From Mangifera indica (lineage: Eukaryota > Streptophyta > Magnoliopsida > Sapindales > Anacardiaceae), in the NCBI RefSeq assembly GCF_011075055.1, contig NC_058138.1, forward strand, positions 20,186,928-20,250,927: a DNA stretch of 64,000 bases. The letters are read 5' to 3'. The position numbers were made by a program, and so were the translations under genes. How positions within the stretch are numbered: position 1 is the first letter of the stretch; each line of letters starts with the position of its first letter. Of this stretch, positions 37,471 through 48,578 are shown piece after piece. The notes beneath the pieces were generated by a model. It was not told the origin of the DNA. It made no database searches and saw nothing but the letters and a program-made list of their open reading frames with translations.

Positions 37471-38356
37471 AAGAGAAAATCCCTTTTTCTCAGAGGCACA
37501 TAGGGAAGTTCGTGGGGTTTCTCAGCTCCATAAAAACAAAGGCTTGGAATTCTTTTTGAATGTGCTTAGGAATTCCAAAATGCACTCACTCTTAGGAATT
37601 CCAATTAAGTAATTAGTGAACTCCTATTAGAGATAATAATTTTGATCCGATTTTAGAGATGTAGATTCTCCCTAATTTTAATAAAGAGAGAATTCTCTGA
37701 TAAAAATGGAGAAGAGGATGGGGACAAAAACAAAAGAAATCTCCGCAATTAGAGATGAGGATATATGGGTAATTTCTCTGTCTCTATCCCGTCTTTTTAT
37801 ATTAATATAATTTTAAATTATTTATGTTTTTTAAATTTATTTAGATTTTTCTTATGCATATTAAAGTGGTTAATGTATTATATTTGTGTCTTGAGGATAT
37901 AGGAAGGGGATTTTTCCTGTGAGGATAGAGAGAAAAATTTTTTTACGAGGGGATGATGAATCATTTTTATCTCTGTAACGGGGACAAACCAAAAATGGAG
38001 ATTGATATCTCTTATGAGGACAAGGACGAGGATTGAGATCCCCTCCCCATCTCTTCGCGTTGTCATCTTTACTTATGATACACGATACATTTAAGGCATA
38101 CTCTCCCTATTATTAAGGCAAAATTTTAACCAACTACCATTCTCCTCATACTAAATCACCCATCAAGCCTAACTATTTATATTTATAATTATTAGTATCT
38201 TATAATATATAATATGTATTATATAATATGATATAAATAAAAAATAATATATATTATGAGATGTATCATAATTAATATGATATAATAATATATTATATAA
38301 TAAAATATATATTATTGATATGAATAGATATATTTTAAAAAAAAAATGATAATGTA
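37471..38356. repeat. Inverted copy of spacer plus unit B left end
   Basis: 37471-37600 is the reverse complement of about 25655-25779 (start of unit B, including the B-specific CTCAGAGGCACA version). 37601-38356 is the reverse complement of about 24130-24990, including the element at 24426-24960 (here 37628-38071). The order is that expected from inverting 24130-25779 with about 660 bp missing between. The arms are separated by some 12 kb that include unit B. Confidence 0.85.
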
Positions 38357-38365
38357 ATAAAATGA

Positions 38366-40160
38366 ATGCCGACTGAGACAGAGAGGCATTTTTTCAGTTC
38401 AGAAAACCACAAAGAGATAAATGACGTTTGGTGAGTGATTTGAATTGATAAGTACGGAGCAGACAAAGGCATTAATTCCTTAGATTTTGCAGATCAACTG
38501 CAGCTTGAGTTTCAACTTCACTGATAAACACTGGATGCCAGTTAAATTTGTTATGGCTTTTTTTTTATGTACCCAGAAAACAGTGGGAAAGCTAGAGAAA
38601 AATATATATTATATTATGCCTGCATATTCAAACGGTTAATCTGGTACTGTTTGCAAACATAAAAAAAGATCATTCATCAATGTCGATACAGTTAAGTAAC
38701 AATGTGATCATTCATCAACCCCAGTATTTAACATAAAAAAGGATCAATTCTTTGTGACACCAAGGAGTTCAACAAAATTCGCTTTGTAGTAGTAACTGTA
38801 ATGACTCTTGGGTCAGGCTTGCTTTGGATTGCATTCTCAACTGTGAAATTTGTTATTTTCCTGCAGGAACATAGGATGCATCTGGAACAGAAAGCTATAT
38901 TTCACCTTGAAGGTACTTCCATGTATTTGGATATGTTCTGTTCACAGCTAGCAATTGAGCATAGGATATGCAATCATCAGTAACTTATTGATTGAACATC
39001 ACCAAGCTTGACATTTCCTCACTGATTTTTAGCATTAAATTATTCTTAACTATTACACCCTTTAAATGGTTGGAAAAAAAGTAGGACGTTTCCTTTTTAA
39101 GAGCTTTGATATACTTATGGCGAATTTTTGCAGCATTTGTAGCGAAGTTCATGAGCATTTACAAGGGCTTCCTCATCATGACATTTGGGTGAAGACTGGC
39201 CAGGCACTGGAGATGATGTCTTGATCTTGAATGCAAAGCAAATGAATTTTTTTCAACTCTGTTCGTATGTTCATCCTCCTCTATGAAGTGCTGGCTGATG
39301 ATGTTCTTATATTGCCCTATGAAAAGTTTCTTGCCTTCTGAAGTGTCATTACTCACAAATTTGCTTCAGTCATTAAACCTTTATTTTTCTATTTTAATAT
39401 AGGACATGCTTAGATGGTGAGGTTAGAAATGTTAAATTATATTCAACACATCTTTCCCCATGGAGTGGGTAGTGCTAACTTTTTTATTATTTTGAAGGCC
39501 AAAGGACTATTTCCATCTAAGTTTTAACTCAACCTTAAAAATATACTTGCGATATATAATAAACTTAAATACTCATTTATTCATAAACTTTTGTTAAAAT
39601 TGTTTTAAAATATTAAAGTAAAACTATCATTTAACAATAATATTAAAAAATATATAATTTAATCTTATTTTCCTCTTTGGTTTTAAAAGTTAATATTTCA
39701 TCCCCAAATCTCAACTTTAAAAAATGATTTTTCTCCTCCAAATTTCTAGGTTTTTTCTTCATGCCTCCAACCATTGATGATAGCCGATAGCCAGAGGCTT
39801 TGAACTTTGTTGGATGACAAAGCATCATCCTTGGACAATGCTTGTAATCCAGATCAGGCAACAAAGCGTCAGGAAATGGCCAGTTTTCAAGTTTAGTATT
39901 CTAAAAAAAAAAAAAAATTTTTTAAACTTAATCATAGAGAAAAATTGTTATTTTTCCAAATCAATAAAAAAAAATAAAATATAATTTTAATTATTTTAAT
40001 ATTATCAGTAAAATAACAATTTTATCTTTTTATCCTAATAAAAAATTTATAGATGTATCTTAACATACTAAAATTTAGATAAATATTTTAATTTTTTATT
40101 TATTACGAATATATATTCGTTTATTTCACCAAAACTCCGGTGAGAAATAGCCCTTTAACC
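38366..40160. repeat. Third partial copy of the duplication (copy C)
   Basis: Direct repeat of 34110-35890 starting directly after the inverted segment. Differences are scattered substitutions and small indels (for example 6 bp inside the 65-codon minus-strand frame). It carries no MATE, EML or UREG sequence, so only the downstream flank was copied. Confidence 0.85.
39497..40160. mobile_element. Foldback transposon (same family, copy 4b)
   Basis: It starts GGCCAAAGGACTATTTCC and ends GAGAAATAGCCCTTTAACC. It is the better-preserved partner of the element at 35245-35890. A poly(A) tract lies in the centre. No transposase and no clear target duplication. Confidence 0.75.
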
Positions 40161-40625
40161 TAAAAAAATTTCATCTCTTCATTAAAAAATAAGGTGTCGT
40201 TATTTCGTCTGGATTTTAAAAAAGTTTGCAAATTGGAATAAATTTGTGTCCAACTATTGACAAAATCTTAAATCAAATCATATAATTTTGTACTTCAAAC
40301 CAAATCAAATTGGACTGGAAAATTGCAAATTGGTCGAATTTAGACTGTGGTTTGGGACATGGTTAAGGAATTTTTTTTTTTTTCAGAGAACTGAAATATG
40401 CTTGAGATGATTAAATAATTTGTCCTACCATCACAACCCAATTCAGACTTAAAAATACTCAGTAACCATAATTAATTAATTTATTTCAATGAACTGAAAC
40501 AAGTATAAAAATAATTATATCATAAAAGTTGCATTGACTCCCTCTTGTTTAAGTGCAACACTCGGTTCAATTTTTTTTCATAATCCCAATTTCCGACAAT
40601 AACATAGTAGAGTAGCTTTAGTATT

Positions 40626-40812
40626 TTTTTTTTTTTTGGACAACTGAGGACCGTCCGTATTTATTAGACGGGTAAACTCGGGATACAGTGATTAGAACAA
40701 TAATCATTGCACCAGGTAAATTAAGGTTTCACAAGTGTGACAGAAGCTCGAACTCAGAGTTTCACCTTAAAAGTTCTAATATTCCACCAATTTTGCTAAC
40801 TCTTAGGTCAAC
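40626..40812 (-). mobile_element. tRNA-derived SINE with target duplication
   Basis: On the minus strand the element reads from a tRNA-like head to a poly(A) tail. A Pol III B-box-like GAGTTCGAGCTTC lies at about 40742-40760, and a weak A-box-like stretch (AGAGTTAGCAAAATTGGTGG) near the head. The tail ends ...CAGTTGTCC followed by about 13-15 A. Flanks TTTAGTATT (40617-40625) and TCTAGTATT (40813-40821) form a 9-bp target duplication with one mismatch. Length about 187 bp fits plant SINEs. Confidence 0.8.
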
Positions 40813-40821
40813 TCTAGTATT

Positions 40822-41538
40822 CTTAGTTCAGCTCCATCACAATATTTTCCACTAGCCTCAATATATTTTCTCCATTTCTTTTTCTCTGTGTTTCATCAAA
40901 GCCAGTTGAAACTAAGACTCCTAAAAATCTGAAAACTTCATTCTTAGAACTATGATATTAACTTAATTTAATTAACTATCTTTGCATAAAACAAAACTGA
41001 AAAAGCCGCTGCAGAAACGAAGGCAATATTGGGGTTTCCCTTGTCAATTCTATCAACCAAAGATTGTTCTCCCCTCTCTAGATTTCTTCAATTGAATAAA
41101 GCCCAATGGGAGTTCTTCCAAACATTGAATCAAACTGCAAACAAAAGAACTCTTAGAATTAAGTCCATAAAATAATCAGTTACGCCAATAGGCGAATTCT
41201 TTATTGAAATCGTAACGCTTTAAGAATAACTAAAACCAATAAAATTTTTCTACTTTAATAAGCATGTTTGTTAATGAGACATTTTCTCAAACACCTGATG
41301 GCAGTTTTTTTTTCCCTAATGGCTTCACCGAAATTCCCCGGAAAATATTCTCTTACATAATTGTGTTATGCTCTAACTGTTATCTTGTATTTCACTGGAT
41401 CCTCTTCTTTCGTTCTCAGGGGACAAACCCAACATGCACCCATTATCTTCTCAAAATCCTGGCGAAGGTTGGTCTCTTAGCTTAAACAGTGGATACGGAA
41501 AAATCAAAGAGGTCTTCGAAAAATGTCACGCTAAATTA
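40822..41538. other. Intergenic, nothing recognised
   Basis: No conserved frame or repeat was identified. A short frame at 41264-41485 shows no family features. Confidence 0.5.
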
Positions 41539-42104
41539 GGGGATATTAATTAAAATAGGCAACCGCTTTCCCGTTTAAACATTTTTCGGCAACAAATTTG
41601 ACGTTTTACCTTTTTAAGCAAATTGTTTTTTTCATTCCAAAAACACCCCTCGTTTAATTTCTTAATCTTACCGTAGCATTTCGTCGATTAATTACCTACC
41701 TTTCACGTTGATTAATTGTCTACCTTTCTCATCCTTAACTATACGCATTAAGATTAATTTATCTGTAATGAATAAAATCTATAGATTGAAAAACAAATAT
41801 ACTACAGATTGAATAAAATTTATAGATTGAAAATGTTAATCTATGAATAAAATTGAAAAACACATTGAAAATCTATAAATTGAATAAAATTTATGAATAA
41901 AATCTACAAATTTTATAAAATTTATTTTATAAAATCTATAAATTTACAAAATAATTAAATTTAAAATTGATTGATATATATGGAAAATAATGGATATATC
42001 GAAAACAGTATGTTTTTCTCAAAACGTTGCGTTTTCTCAAAAGGGGTGCAGGAAAGTATTAAGGGGTGCGGGAAGGGAATGAAAATACAAACGAATGTAT
42101 GAAA

Positions 42105-42320
42105 ATACAAATGGGTTCGTGAAAATGTGGAGGGTGTGGCAATTTCTGAAAGGGTGTGTGGAGGGTGCGACAATTGCTAAAAGGGTGCGTGGAGGGTGCG
42201 GCAATTGCTGGAAGGGTACGTAGAGGGTGCGGCAATTTCTGAAAGGGTGTGTGGAGGGTGCGGCAATTTTTGAAAGGGTGCGTGGAAGGGTGCGACAATT
42301 TTCTGAAAGGTGCATGAATT
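42105..42320. repeat. About 31-bp minisatellite (GGGTGCG family)
   Basis: Five to six imperfect units built from GGTGCGGCAATT, CTGAAAGGGTG and CGTGGA, seen directly. The reverse-complement version (CGCACCCTTTCAG, AATTGTCGCACCC) occurs at about 43140-43350. Confidence 0.85.
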
Positions 42321-42349
42321 ATAAAAGGGGTGCATGAAAATAATAAACA

Positions 42350-42640
42350 CAAAGCGAGTGTGTAAAAAATACAAACGGGTGCGTGACAATGTGAAGGGGT
42401 GCGTGAAAATACAAACGGGTGTGTGAAAATACAAACAGGTGCGTGAAAATACAAAACGGGTGTGTAAAAATACAAACAGGTGCGTGAAATTGTGAAGGGG
42501 CGCGTGAAAATTCAAAACGGGTGCGTAAAAATACAAACGAATACGTGAAATTGTAAAGGGGTGCGTGAAAATGTGAAAAGGTGCATGAAAATGTGAAGGG
42601 GTGCGTGAAAATATAAACGAGTGCGGAAAAAACAAAAGGG
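42350..42640. repeat. About 20-bp minisatellite
   Basis: About a dozen imperfect units of GTGCGTGAAAATACAAACGG type (variants TGTGAAGGGG and TTGTGAAGGGG). It shares the GGGTGCG core with the neighbouring array, so both probably arose from one unit. Confidence 0.85.
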
Positions 42641-43869
42641 GTGCGGGAAAATTATAAAAAGGGTATAGGAGAATTATAATATATATTATATTTTATTAAT
42701 ATATATTATATTATATATTATTATATTTTTATTATATTAATATAATATATTTATAATAATATATTATATAATATAATATAAATATATTATATTTATAATA
42801 TATAATAATTAATGTATATTGTAAAGGGGTGCGGGAGGAGAAATTTCTCCCGCACCCCTTTTTATAACCCCGCACCCCTTTATAAATTATAAAGGGGTGC
42901 GGGGATAAACTGGCGCGCGCGCTCGCACTGGCGCTGCTTGCGTGTGGGTGCGGGAACGGGGTGCGGGGGTGCTAGCGCGCGCGCTCGCTCGCACGCACAC
43001 GCACCCCTTACCAAAGTCCCACACCCTTTACCAAATTCCCGCACCCGCATCCGCACCCTTTGTTATATTATATAACTATTATATATTAATATAATATATA
43101 ATATAATATATTAATATATATTCCACGCAATGAGTAGTCGCACAGTTCCACGCACCCTTTCAGTAATTCTCGCACCCTTTCAGAAACTGTCGCACCCTTT
43201 CCGCAATTGCCACACCCAAAATACAAACTGTCGTACCATTTCAGCAATTCTCGCACCCTTTCAAAAATTGTCGCACCCTTTTTGCAATTTCGCACCCTTT
43301 CTGAAGCTGCTGCCACACCGTCCACGCACCCTTTCTGAAATTCCCGCACCCACACCCCTTTCCACAAGAAAACGCACCGTTTCAAGGAAAACATACCGTT
43401 TTCGATATATGCATTGTTTTCTATATAAAAGAATCAATTATTTTATAAAAATTAATATATTTTTTAATTTATAAATTTTATTCATTACAGATAATTTAAA
43501 AAAAAAAACTTAACATTTTTGATATATAACAATCAATTATTTTATAAAATATTAATCTATTTTTTAATTTATAAATTTTATTCATTATAGATAATTTAGA
43601 AAAAAACGTAATATTTTTTATATATAAAAATAAATTATTTTATAAAATATTAATCTGTTTTTTAATTTATAAATATTATGGTAGTTTAATCTTAATGTTT
43701 TTCGTGAAAGGAAAGCAAATAATCGGGAAAATGCTACAGTAAAGTGAGAAATTAGACGAAGGGTATTTTTTGAATGAAAACAACGGTTTGCTTAAAAAGG
43801 TAAAATGTAAAAATTGTTGCCGAAAAAGGTTTAGGCGGAAATGCGGCTGTCTATTTTAATTAATATCCC

Positions 43870-46065
43870 TTTTGTCAAACCATTTTTTTAGTTTGGTTGG
43901 AAAATGTGCACGTCCCTAATTCTAAGGTATCACACCAACTGTTTAAACTGGTTGAAGTTTTGAGCTCATACCACTTTTTTGAACGTATGCTTTTACTCAT
44001 CAAAGTCATCCAACTTCATTGCAATTTTTCTCTTCAATATTCAATGATTTTTGTGATGTGTTTATCCATCTTCTCCCTTGGATCGCAGGCTCTTGTTTTA
44101 TCCTTTATGTTTCTTGATTTCGGTTGAGTGAATGATGTAGCTTTGTTTAAATAATATTGAAAATGAGTCATTTTGTTTTTTAATAGGTATTCATCAAGAC
44201 AAAAGGGTATTTTTTGTCTTTTTAAAGTTTTCATCATAAAAGTTAATGAATGTGTGATTTAAAATATTATGAGATTGAGATAATTGAGGATTTCTATACT
44301 AGTATGATTTGTGTTTTATTATGATATTTAAATGTATGTGATATTAGAATATGATTGTGTTTTGGACGGTTATAATTTGTTATAGTATTGTGGTACAAGG
44401 AATTCCAATATAGACAATCGTAATTCATCGTTACAAACGCTATAGAATAGTTGTTTTAAGGACAAGAACAATCACTTAGTTGATTTAGAGTTTTTTTATA
44501 TTTGCAATGAAACACTTCTCCCAAAGACGAGTATGTAAACTAGGTCACGATGAACACTTTTGTTGAAGTATAGTATAATCGTTTATATGTGAAAAGACTA
44601 AAATGTCTTTAGATAGATAAACTAGGTCACAATGAACACCTTTGTTGAAGTATAGTATAATTGTTCATATGTGAAAAGACTAAAATGTCTTTAGATAGAT
44701 AAACTAGGTCACGATAAACACCTTTGTTGAAGTATAGTACAATCGTTCATATGTGAAAAGACTAAAATGCTTTTAGATAGATGAATGATCATGAAATAAA
44801 TATTCAAAGCACGTTCAAAAGAGTAGAGTGAATATGTGTTCTTGAATTGTGAAATGTCATTCCTGAATTAAAGAACAAAACCAATTGTTTCATAGAGAGA
44901 ACATTCATTCCCAAAATTGTTTTGTGAGATCTTAAAGGACATTTATGATACATCGAAGTACCATGACATATCTAAGATAGAATTTGTGATTGGGCATGAA
45001 TCATAAGCATATACATGAATGGTTAATGAAAACATATTGTTGATTTTATGCATGAGTTGAGTAATAATTTTCCATGTTTTATGAGTTTCTTAGGGTGGTG
45101 AGATGATTGGGACATAGTAATCCCATGGAACACGTGGCTCACAAAGATCCTATCAAATATGTGTGGGACATATAAATCTTATAGATTGAGAGAATTGTTT
45201 TACTTATGAAAACATGGTTTTTTATTATGATTTGAAAAAGTTATATTTTATAAAAATGTTGCCAAGTGGGGACTCATAGGATAGTCTATCTGCCTACAAA
45301 AGGGTGTTGTATTCACAAAGTGGACACATTGTTCATCATATGCACTCATAGAGAAGTGTTATGAGAGCTCATTCATGTACACCCGCAAAGAGGTGTTAGG
45401 ACAAACTCATACATATTGTGAATTACAATAGCTTATAAGACCCACGTGACTAATATATCGAATCTTTGTCTTAATTTAGTCTGATCGACATAAAGGTGAA
45501 ATGTTTTATAAAAATAATGTTTTTTGAGAAAATATTTTTACCAATAATTTTAAATGATATTTTTACATACATTATATTCTAAGTCATCCATGTCTAAGTT
45601 TTTAGATATATCCTAGATGAGGTGATTAATAAGAATAGGATGCAAGATTTCAATGTAGAAAAGAACCAAGAGAAACAAGTGTAAAGCTTAAAGACTCCTA
45701 CTTATGATTATCACTCACTCATTTTCTTTTTATATTTTGCAGAGAACAAGTAACGTTGAAAACTGCTTAGAGATGGGACAACTGAGGGTGAGCATGAGGG
45801 GCACATTATTTGATGTTATGGTCAAATAAGTAATAAATATATTCATGATATGTCATATGTTTTGAGACTTATTTATGTGTGTTTATGATTTTGGAATATG
45901 TATTACATACATTAGATGATGTTTTGTCAGTAACTTCTTTTACTTGTTTTCTGCTATTTTTAATAAAATGAGGTGGTATTTTTATTATTGAAGGCTTACC
46001 TCCTGTAACTATGATATTTACATGAGATCATGCATAAATAATTAATAGTAGTATCTCTCTCCGGA
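43870..46065. other. Intergenic with tandem repeat; possible old retroelement remains
   Basis: No gene recognised. 44537-44783 is a clear 82-bp tandem repeat. 44950-45480 has retroelement-like texture (repeated AGAGGTGTTA/AGAAGTGTTA and CTCATTCATG words) but no frame or LTR boundary can be assigned. Confidence 0.4.
44537..44783. repeat. 82-bp tandem repeat, three copies
   Basis: Units start AAACTAGGTCAC at 44537, 44619 and 44701, a spacing of exactly 82 bp. They share AACACCTTTGTTGAAGTATA, GTGAAAAGACTAAAATG and TTTAGATAGAT with only a few substitutions. Confidence 0.95.
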
Positions 46066-46074
46066 GAGCAAATG

Positions 46075-46102
46075 TTTTTTTTTTTTTTTTGGGGTGGACA
46101 AG
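46075..46102 (-). mobile_element. 28-bp 5'-truncated retroposon (poly(A) tail) with perfect 9-bp TSD
   Basis: GAGCAAATG at 46066-46074 is repeated exactly at 46103-46111. Between them lie only 16 T and GGGGTGGACAAG. On the minus strand this is CTTGTCCACCCC followed by poly(A), close to the SINE 3' end TTGTCC-poly(A) at 40626. It looks like target-primed insertion of an almost completely 5'-truncated SINE-like transcript. Confidence 0.75.
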
Positions 46103-46343
46103 GAGCAAATGCTATGCGACTACCCATATGTTTTTTCTATGTTTGTCTCAACCTAGTGCAATTTCTATGCTTATAGAATGATACTACAAATCAGAGACAT
46201 GTTTATAATCATGTATAAAAGGAATGATAAATTTAAACATGTTTTTGCTTTAATTTTGAGACTACAAATTTCTATGTTTTTTCCTCGTCTAGTGAGTATT
46301 CAACTCTTGCCAATGAATCTTGTTTTCCCCTATATAATTATTA

Positions 46344-47087
46344 GGCCAAAGGACTATTTCTCACTCAAGTTTTAATTCAATTTAAAAAACATACTTATAG
46401 CGGATAAAAAATTTAAACACTTACCTATAGGTTAACTGCTATTACAATTTTTAGTTAAAAACAAAGATAAAATCATTATTTCATCACTAAACCCTAAATT
46501 TTTAAAAGTTAATATTATTTTTCCCCTCATATTTTAAAAACTAACATTTCATTTCATTTTCAAAGTTTGAAAAGTTTATATTTCACCCCTAGAGTTTGTT
46601 TAGCTTCTTTGGCCACCACTATTCTAGCCATCGGTCAACGTTTTCCATCCATCTTTTAAATCCAACGACAAAAGATAGTTGCCCAACCACCAAAAAGGAT
46701 GAAAATCTTCGTTGTCACATATGGATGACGTGATGAAGCATTGTCCTTTGTGGTGGTTGGGTGGCTATCGATCTACAAGATAGGTGGAAAGCATCAACTA
46801 ATGGCTAGGATGGTGGTGGCTAAAGAAGTTAAACAAACCCTAGGAGTGAAATCTAAATTTTTCAAACTTTGAGAATGGAATGAAATGTTAGTTTTTTAAA
46901 TCTGAAGGGAAAATAATAGTAACTTTTAAAAATTTAGGGTTTAGTGATAAAAAAATGATTTTACCTTTATTTCTAACTAAAAATTGTAATAGCAGTTAAC
47001 CCATTAATGGTTGTTTAAATTTTTTATTTACCATAAATATACTTTCGAGATTAAGTTAAAACTTGGGTGAAAAATAGTCATTTGCCG
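46344..47087. mobile_element. Foldback transposon (Mutator-like family, copy 5), nearly full-length palindrome
   Basis: The left end GGCCAAAGGACTATTTCTCAC pairs with the right end GTGAAAAATAGTCATTTGCC. The arms run for about 350 bp each (for example CTAAACCCTAAATTTTTAAAAG at about 46485 against its inverse near 46930, and TTTGGCCACCACTATTCTAG near 46610 against its inverse near 46810). Flanks TAATTATTA (46335-46343) and TAGTTATTA (47088-47096) make a 9-bp target duplication with one mismatch. No coding capacity. Confidence 0.88.
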
Positions 47088-47096
47088 TAGTTATTA

Positions 47097-48573
47097 AACC
47101 TTAAAAAGTTTGAATATCTGAAAAATTAGACAAGCTTGTATTAATAAATGTATTATTGTGAAAAAGATCGATCACATAATTGTTTAATGTCCATCCCCAC
47201 AAATACAAATTAATGACAACTGTGGATTGCGGTTCCTGATTTCTTAACATTATTCAAGAGGACACATTTGGTGCATGTATTATAGAATAATTATATTCTA
47301 AATATGAGATCACCTTCTTCCCTTGTGTGAACATAATTTTCACTATTTTTTTTCATAAATGGCTCAAGCTTTATAAAATTCATATTTACAAAAATCTAAT
47401 TATATATACAAACAAATCTAATTAACTATTAATATATAATTAGTTAAAAAAATAAATAATAATTTTATTCAATCTCATATTGTCACATCAATATGTAAAA
47501 GTTACCGATCTAAAAAAGTTATAAGATATAGAGTGAGGTGGGTTACGATGGTAGGGCCTCCCTCAAGGGATGTGGCAGTTATGTGTATCCCCTCTACTAT
47601 TAAAACTAACGAAGCACTCCCAACTTTAAGGGTCTAAAGTTATTACCGAATGTCTTTGGGGTTTATTGATTTTGGGCAAACTTGATGAGGTTTTAAATTA
47701 ATTATCCCATACGAAAATAAGAAATCATGAATGATCCTATTCCTCTCTTTAGAGTGGTGGACTTGAGAAAATCAAACCCAATAGTTGAAAAATCTTTGTG
47801 GTCCAACCATTACAAACCATGTGATAGACTGCCCTATATATTTTACTTATTTGTATAATAATATACACCATGGAGATGATCAAGGTAGCATATATATCAA
47901 ACTAACATAAATACACAATGCTTTGTTGAAATTCTAGAGGCCAATTACAAACTTGTCAGCATTCCAAAGAGGTGGGAATCTAACTTCTTCTAGGACTTGT
48001 AGATACTTTATAGTTAGTTCTTAGTTAAATGTTATGTTGTTGAATTTATATGTAGCTTGGATGATAAAATGTTCAAGTTTCTGCAGCTTGTTTCTTGCAT
48101 GTCAGTCGATTCTATTAATACTTGTTCTTAATTTGTCTGAGACCAAGTAAATTTATTTATAGTGACATCTTATTCTCTTTTCTAGTATAAGGTTGTCAGA
48201 TTTAACTTGGAAGAAATATCCGGGCAGCACATTTTAGGTAAAAATTTACTGACTTTGTTGGGATTGCAGACCCAAAATGCTGATGAATGAAAGACATGTA
48301 TGTCATTTATATTATTTTTTTGCTTACCGGTGGGTGAATGAAAAATAATGTACTTACTTTCAGAAAAAAGAAAGCCAAGTCTCAATCTCCATCCCTTTAT
48401 TTAACTCCATTTTAGCGCAGCTGCAGAAATCGTGATGTAAATAAAAAGACTATAGCTTATTATTGAGAAGCTGAAGTTACAAAGCTAGACTAGTCGTATG
48501 ATTAATAAGCTCTCATATTAATATATATCAACTTCCATGCTTCAGTTATATGCCACTTATAAATCATGAGTTT
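47097..48573. other. Intergenic, upstream of copia insertion
   Basis: No gene recognised. Its right end (about 48200-48573) may include the original promoter or a 5' non-coding exon of the ABCB gene, now separated from the coding region by 5.4 kb of retrotransposon; no specific motif proves this. Confidence 0.4.
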
Positions 48574-48578
48574 GTTTA

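Larger units (their letters stand above)
41539..43869. mobile_element. Large foldback element carrying GC-rich minisatellites
   Basis: The ends are inverted repeats of about 180 bp: left GGATATTAATTAAAATAGGC and onwards, right GTCTATTTTAATTAATATCC. Shared inner words include TTTTTCGGCAACAA, TACCTTTTTAAGCAAA and ACATTAAGATTAA. Inside, a second inverted layer pairs the GTATGTTTTTCTC region (about 42009) with GGAAAACATACCG (about 43384). The interior arrays read GGGTGCG on the left (42050-42660) and CGCACCC on the right (43020-43360). The core holds the palindrome GGAGAAATTTCTCC and GCGCGCGCGCTCGC tracts at about 42913-42990. No transposase is visible and no clear target duplication was found. 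Open frames here are repeat-derived. Confidence 0.82.

Noticed and set aside
38801..38983. Possible exon (VKFVIFLQEH...) in copy C
   Set aside because: The matching place in copy B (34548-34730) has a 2-bp length difference that shifts the frame, and no splice-consistent neighbours or family resemblance were found.
42037..42635. Overlapping minus-strand frames of 90-150 codons
   Set aside because: They translate the GGGTGCG minisatellites into repeated His/Pro/Phe words. Their openness follows from the repeat unit, with no domain or splice support.
42350..42640. Regularly spaced short repeats that could suggest a CRISPR array
   Set aside because: The repeats are contiguous and imperfect with no unique spacers, in a plant genome, inside a foldback element. 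They are a minisatellite.
44950..45480. Possible degraded LTR retroelement
   Set aside because: Repeated short words suggest it, but I found no terminal repeats, primer site or polyprotein remnants, so I did not call an element.
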